NCBI RefSeq assembly: GCF_004784465.1
Contig: NZ_SRRU01000008.1
Location: 248,001 to 312,000 of the forward strand
DNA from: Streptomyces griseoluteus
GTDB lineage: Bacteria; Actinomycetota; Actinomycetes; Streptomycetales; Streptomycetaceae
Length of the DNA: 64,000 nt
Reading direction: 5' to 3'
In this document: positions 60,220-64,000 of the stretch, piece after piece
Position numbering within the stretch: position 1 is the stretch's first letter
How the letters are laid out: every line of letters starts with the position of its first letter
Position numbers and translations under genes: made by a program
Notes under the pieces: generated by a model
Told to the model about the DNA's origin: nothing
Database searches by the model: none
The model's input: the letters and a program-made list of their open reading frames with translations, nothing else

Positions 60220-61266
60220 ATGACGGACACGCGGACCGATGCCGGACCGGCGGGCGGACCCGAAGCCCCACGCCTCACGCAGTACGCACACGGCGGCGGC
60301 TGCGCCTGCAAGATCCCGCCCGGCGAGCTGGAGGAGATGGTCGCCGGGCTCGTCCCTCAGGGGGCGTTGGCCCACGCCCCCGGTGAGCTACTCGTCGGCC
60401 TCGACCACGGCGACGACGCGGCGGTCGTCCGGCTGCCCGGTGGCCCCGGTCTGCCCGCCGCCGTCGCCACCGCCGACTTCTTCACGCCCGTGGTCGACGA
60501 CCCGTACGACTGGGGCCGGATCGCCGCCGCCAACGCCCTCTCCGACGTCTACGCCATGGGCGGCACGCCCCTCGTCGCCGTCAACCTGCTGTGCTGGCCG
60601 CGCGACGTGCTGCCGTTCGACCTCGCCCGTGAGGTGCTGCGCGGCGGCATGGACGTCGCCGCCCGGGCGGGCTGCGCGGTGGCGGGCGGGCACAGCGTGG
60701 ACGACCCGGAACCGAAGTACGGCATGGCCGTCACCGGCACCGTCGACCCGGAGCGCCTGCTGCGCAACGACGCCGGACGGCCGGGAGTGCCGCTGTCGCT
60801 GACCAAACCGCTCGGCCTCGGGGTGCTCAACAACCGGCACAAGACGACCGGCGAGGTCTTCCCGCAGGCGGTCGAGACCATGGTCGCACTCAACCGGGAC
60901 GCCTCGCGGGCCGCGCTCGCGGCGGGCGCGGTCTGCGCCACCGACGTCACCGGCTTCGGCCTGCTGGGCCACCTCTACAAGCTGGCCCGTGCCTCGGGCG
61001 TGAGCGCCGTCATCGAGGCGGCCGCCGTCCCGTACCTCGACGGGGCGCAGGAGGCCGCGCGGGAGGGCTACATCAGCGGCGGGACACGGCGGAACCTCGA
61101 CTGGGTCGCGCCGTACACGGACTTCGGAGACACCGACGAGCTGACCCGGCTCCTCCTCGCCGACGCGCAGACCTCGGGCGGGCTGCTCGTGGCCGGGGAG
61201 GTGCCGGGGGCGCCCGTGGTGGGGGAGCTGGTGGCGGCGGGGGACTACACGGTGGTCGTGCGCTGA
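60220..61266 (+). CDS. selD: Selenide, water dikinase (selenophosphate synthetase)
   Basis: A 348-residue SelD that makes selenophosphate from selenide and ATP. The active-site loop AHGGGCACK has Cys28 and Lys31; some SelD proteins carry selenocysteine here, but this codon is TGC, so it is a Cys form. DHGDDAAVV, DVYAMGG, AGGHSVDDPEPKYG and DVTGFGLLGH follow as family blocks. ATG 60220 is chosen; GAGGA lies about 13 bases before it. It supplies SelA, encoded upstream in the same direction. Confidence 0.96.
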   Translation: MTDTRTDAGPAGGPEAPRLTQYAHGGGCACKIPPGELEEMVAGLVPQGALAHAPGELLVGLDHGDDAAVVRLPGGPGLPAAVATADFFTPVVDDPYDWGRIAAANALSDVYAMGGTPLVAVNLLCWPRDVLPFDLAREVLRGGMDVAARAGCAVAGGHSVDDPEPKYGMAVTGTVDPERLLRNDAGRPGVPLSLTKPLGLGVLNNRHKTTGEVFPQAVETMVALNRDASRAALAAGAVCATDVTGFGLLGHLYKLARASGVSAVIEAAAVPYLDGAQEAAREGYISGGTRRNLDWVAPYTDFGDTDELTRLLLADAQTSGGLLVAGEVPGAPVVGELVAAGDYTVVVR

Positions 61267-61407
61267 CTCGGTCGGCCCCGTCGCCACCAGCTCAACAGGG
61301 ACCCCGGGTAGGCACGGGCCCGGCCGGGCATCCATTGCCCTGACGGGTGGCCGGTGGTGCGGGCGGGTGCCGGGCGCGAGGGAGTGACGACGGACGAGGG
61401 CGTTGCC

Positions 61408-62754
61408 ATGGAGAGGGAGCACGAGGAGCGGACGGACGCCGGCCGCAGGCCGTCCGTGCGGGCGCTGGTCGCCGGGTCGGTGGGCAACTTCATCGAGTGG
61501 TACGAGTTCGGGGTCTACGGCTACTTCGCCACGGTGATCGCGGAGCGCTTCTTCACCCCGGCCGGCGGCGGCACGGTCGAGGGCCTGGTCAAGACGTACG
61601 CCTCCTTCGCGCTGGCCTTCTTCTTCCGCCCGGTCGGCGCCGCCCTGTTCGGCCGGCTCGGGGACCGGATCGGGCGGCGGCCGGTGCTGATCCTGGTGAT
61701 CTCGCTGATGACGGTGACGACGGCACTGATCGGCGCGCTGCCGGCCTACGCCACGGCCGGCGCCCTGGCACCCTGGCTGCTGACCCTGCTCCGGGTGCTG
61801 CAAGGGCTCTCCGCGGGAGGGGAGTTCGGGGGCGCGGTCGCCGTGATGACCGAGTTCGCGCCGCCGGGCAGGCGGGGGCTGTACGGGGCGTGGCAGTCGT
61901 TCACCGTGGCGCTCGGGCTGCTGGGCGGGGCGGGGGTCGCGGCGGTGCTGGCGAGCCTGCTGAGCGAGGACCAACTGAGCGCGTGGGGCTGGCGGTTGCC
62001 GTTCCTGCTGGCGCTGCCGATGGGGCTGGGCGCGCTCTGGCTGCGGTTGCGGCTGGACGAGACGCCGACCTTCCGGGAACAGGAGCCCGCCGAGACCCTG
62101 CCCGCGCGGGACGTGGCATGGGCCATCGTGCTGGGTGCCGGAAGGGTGATGGGCTGGGCGGCGGCCGGGTACGCCTTCCTCGTCGTGCTGCCCTCGTACC
62201 TCCAGACGGCCCTGCACGCGACCTTCCGCGAGGCGCTCACCGCGACCGTGCTGGCCAACCTCGGGTTCGCCGCCACGATCATCCCGGCCGGCCTGTTGAG
62301 CGACCGGGTCGGACGCCGGCCGGTGATGCTGACGGGGGCGGGCCTGGTCGTGGTGCTGGCGGTGCCCCTGCTCGACCTCCTGCAGAGCCCCGGCACTTCG
62401 ACCTCGCTCAAGGGGCCGGCCGTGCTGCTCGCCGGCGCGATCGTGGGCCTGATGGCCGGACCGGGCCCCGCCCTGCTCGCCGAGATGTTCCCCACGCGGG
62501 TGCGCTGCACGGGGCTCGGACTCGCCTACGCCCTGTCCAATGCCGTGTTCTCGGGCTGCGCCGGGCTCATCATCACGGAGGCGGTGAAGCGGACAGGGAA
62601 CGTGGACGTACCCGCCTACTACGCGGCGGCGGCCTGCGCGGTGAGCATGCTCGCCCTCTTCAAGAAGACCGCGTTCAACGGCATCGCGGGAAAGGCGGGT
62701 GGGACGGATGCTGGCGATCGGCCTGATGTCGGGAACGTCGTACGACGGCATTGA
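61408..62754 (+). CDS. MFS transporter of the metabolite:H+ symporter (MHS) family
   Basis: A 448-residue 12-helix transporter. AGSVGNFIEWYEFGVYG at the first helix and GDRIGRRPVLI in the 2-3 loop are MHS (ProP, ShiA, KgtP) signatures, and AGGEFGGAVAVM matches helix 5. These carriers import organic acids, betaine or similar solutes with protons. ATG 61408 follows a GAGGG stretch; a GTG at 61384 is an alternative. The end overlaps the anmK start by 47 bases, so coupling with cell-wall-sugar recycling is suggested, although this family is not known to carry amino sugars. Confidence 0.88.
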   Translation: MEREHEERTDAGRRPSVRALVAGSVGNFIEWYEFGVYGYFATVIAERFFTPAGGGTVEGLVKTYASFALAFFFRPVGAALFGRLGDRIGRRPVLILVISLMTVTTALIGALPAYATAGALAPWLLTLLRVLQGLSAGGEFGGAVAVMTEFAPPGRRGLYGAWQSFTVALGLLGGAGVAAVLASLLSEDQLSAWGWRLPFLLALPMGLGALWLRLRLDETPTFREQEPAETLPARDVAWAIVLGAGRVMGWAAAGYAFLVVLPSYLQTALHATFREALTATVLANLGFAATIIPAGLLSDRVGRRPVMLTGAGLVVVLAVPLLDLLQSPGTSTSLKGPAVLLAGAIVGLMAGPGPALLAEMFPTRVRCTGLGLAYALSNAVFSGCAGLIITEAVKRTGNVDVPAYYAAAACAVSMLALFKKTAFNGIAGKAGGTDAGDRPDVGNVVRRH

Positions 62755-63865
62755 CGCGGCGGCCGCCGAGTTGCGCCTCGCGGGGGACACGCTCCACCTG
62801 AAGCCGCTCGGGATGGTGAGCGAGCCGTACGATCCCGGCCTGCGGGAGCTGCTCGCCGGTGCGCTGCCCCCGGCGGCGGTCCCGCTGGCGGACGTGTGCC
62901 GCCTGGACACCCGGATCGGTCAGGCGTTCGCGGCGGCGGCCGCTCGGGCCGACTCCGAACTGTGCGGTGACGCAGCGGAGTTGATCGCCTCGCACGGGCA
63001 GACGGTCTACCACTGGGTGGACGGCGACCGGGTGCACGGAACCCTTCAGCTCGGGCAGCCCGCCTGGATCGCCGAGGCGACCGGGCTGCCCGTGGTCGCC
63101 GACTTCCGGCCCCGTGACGTGGCCGCGGGCGGTCAGGGCGCGCCGCTGGTCAGCCTCGTGGATCTGCTGTGGCTGCGGGGCAGGCCGGGGACGCCGGTCG
63201 CGCTGAACATCGGCGGCATCGCCAACCTCACCGCGCCGGACGGGACGGCCTTCGACACCGGACCCGGATGCGCTCTGGTGGACGCGGCGGCGCGGGAGGC
63301 CAGCGGGGGCCGGCTGGCGTACGACGCCGACGGCGCGCTGGCCGCCCGGGGGCGGGTGCACGAGCCGCTGCTGGAGCGGCTGTCGGCCGACCCGTACTAC
63401 GCGCGCCCCGCGCCGAAGACGACGGGCAAGGAGCTGTTCCACCCCGGATATCTGCGGGCCCGGGCTGCCGACTCGCCGGCCGACGTCTCCGCCGAGGACG
63501 TCCTCGCCACCCTCACCGAACTGACCGCCCGCACGATCGCGGACGCCGTACGGTCGGTGTCCGCCACCGAGGTCATCGCCTCCGGCGGCGGCACCCGGAA
63601 CCCCACGCTCATGCGGGCCCTCGCCGCCGCGCTCCCCGGCATCCCGGTGCGCGTCTCCGACGACCTGGGCCTCCCCTCGGCCGCCAAGGAGGCGTACGCC
63701 TTCGCCGTCCTGGGCTTCCTCACCCTGCACGGCCTCGCCGGAACGGACCCCGTCAGCACGGGCGCCCGCCATCCGAGCATCCTGGGCTCGCTGACCCCCG
63801 GCCGCGACGGGCTGAGACTGCCCGCGCGGCCGGAACAGGCGCCCGTCCGGCTGGAGTTGGAGTGA
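62708..63865 (+). CDS. anmK: Anhydro-N-acetylmuramic acid kinase
   Basis: A 385-residue AnmK that phosphorylates and opens 1,6-anhydro-MurNAc to MurNAc-6-phosphate in peptidoglycan recycling. It shows the ATP loop IGLMSGTSYDGIDAA, ASHGQTVYH, QLGQP-type and GGIANLT blocks, FDTGPG, and ASGGGTRNPTLM. Start at ATG 62708 (IGLMSGTS then begins at residue 4); GTG 62699 is nearly as good. It begins inside the MHS transporter gene. The product would next need MurQ, which is not in the window. Confidence 0.94.
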   Translation: MLAIGLMSGTSYDGIDAAAAELRLAGDTLHLKPLGMVSEPYDPGLRELLAGALPPAAVPLADVCRLDTRIGQAFAAAAARADSELCGDAAELIASHGQTVYHWVDGDRVHGTLQLGQPAWIAEATGLPVVADFRPRDVAAGGQGAPLVSLVDLLWLRGRPGTPVALNIGGIANLTAPDGTAFDTGPGCALVDAAAREASGGRLAYDADGALAARGRVHEPLLERLSADPYYARPAPKTTGKELFHPGYLRARAADSPADVSAEDVLATLTELTARTIADAVRSVSATEVIASGGGTRNPTLMRALAAALPGIPVRVSDDLGLPSAAKEAYAFAVLGFLTLHGLAGTDPVSTGARHPSILGSLTPGRDGLRLPARPEQAPVRLELE

Positions 63866-63881
63866 CCTGGGAACCCGGTCA
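63863..63881. terminator. Small hairpin spanning the stops of two convergent genes
   Basis: TGACC-T-GGG-AA-CCC-GGTCA has eight base pairs with one bulge, covering the anmK stop and that of the convergent oxidoreductase. The loop is tiny, so function is uncertain. Confidence 0.4.
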
Positions 63882-64000
63882 GTACGCCCGGTGGTACGGC
63901 TGCGGGACGTACGGCTCGTCACCGAGCTCACGGGCGGCGTGCAGCGCGAAGTAGGGGTCGCGGAGCAGCTCACGGCCGAGCATGACGGCGTCGGCCTGGC
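63879..64000 (-). CDS. NADH:flavin oxidoreductase (old yellow enzyme family), C-terminal end
   Basis: Only the last 40 codons are inside the window. They read ADAVMLGRELLRDPYFALHA and then ARELG...VPQPYHRAY, the typical phosphate-binding and C-terminal region of YqjM-like flavin oxidoreductases. The gene continues beyond base 64000, where its start must lie. It converges with anmK, the two stop codons being 13 bases apart. Confidence 0.82.
   Translation of the reverse strand, partial: QADAVMLGRELLRDPYFALHAARELGDEPYVPQPYHRAY

Noticed and set aside
1..64000. CRISPR arrays, insertion sequences, prophage genes, rRNA
   Set aside because: No spaced repeats, transposase or integrase motifs, or rRNA sequences were seen on reading both strands.

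Overview
The window looks like a chromosomal segment of a Streptomyces or very close relative. The DNA is extremely GC-rich, GTG starts are common, several promoters place a TANNNT-type -10 six or seven bases before the start codon (leaderless transcripts), and there is a conservon (cvnA-E), a sugar ABC importer without its own ATPase, and a rare TTA leucine codon at the front of a large biosynthetic gene. No insertion sequence, phage, CRISPR array or rRNA was seen. The only tRNA found is selC.

Left part (1-13 kb). The end of an MFS exporter is followed by a YbdK-type carboxylate-amine ligase, an SDR oxidoreductase, and a DUF2071 protein coupled to a tiny acidic protein. Next comes a phenolic-lipid-type operon (type III PKS, ICMT-type methyltransferase, FAD hydroxylase/reductase) with a divergent UbiA prenyltransferase. 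A five-gene operon on the minus strand then joins a NamZ-type exo-N-acetylmuramidase, a double-GNAT protein, a solute-binding lipoprotein and two permeases. Its likely job is recovery of a cell-wall amino sugar. A MurNAc-kinase gene (anmK) lies far away at the right end of the window.

Middle (13-42 kb). A conservon (sensor-like CvnA, roadblock CvnB, DUF742 CvnC, GTPase CvnD, P450 CvnE) has its first gene frameshifted by an 11-bp tandem duplication. After a strong bidirectional terminator come a second P450, an MbtH gene and two giant NRPS genes that fill 22 kb. Together they encode C-A-T x4-E and C-A-T-C-A-T-reductase. The layout predicts an N-acylated hexapeptide with a D-residue at position 4, released as an aldehyde or alcohol. 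By-eye specificity codes suggest aliphatic - Gln - aliphatic - D-Gln - aliphatic - aromatic. Translation of the first NRPS passes through a single TTA codon at residue 55, so bldA control is likely.

Right part (42-64 kb). An SRPBCC protein converges on the NRPS. A membrane protein and a secreted repeat protein of unknown function sit in DNA of visibly lower GC. A cell-surface-glycosylation-like set follows: epimerase, two-component system, GT2, DUF2064 transferase, methyltransferase, b561/molybdopterin oxidoreductase and a multi-pass membrane protein. Three of its intergenic regions share a GAAACG/GACGTCCGG motif. The selenocysteine machinery comes next (selA, selB, selC on the opposite strand, selD), then an MHS transporter overlapping anmK, and the tail of an old-yellow-enzyme gene.
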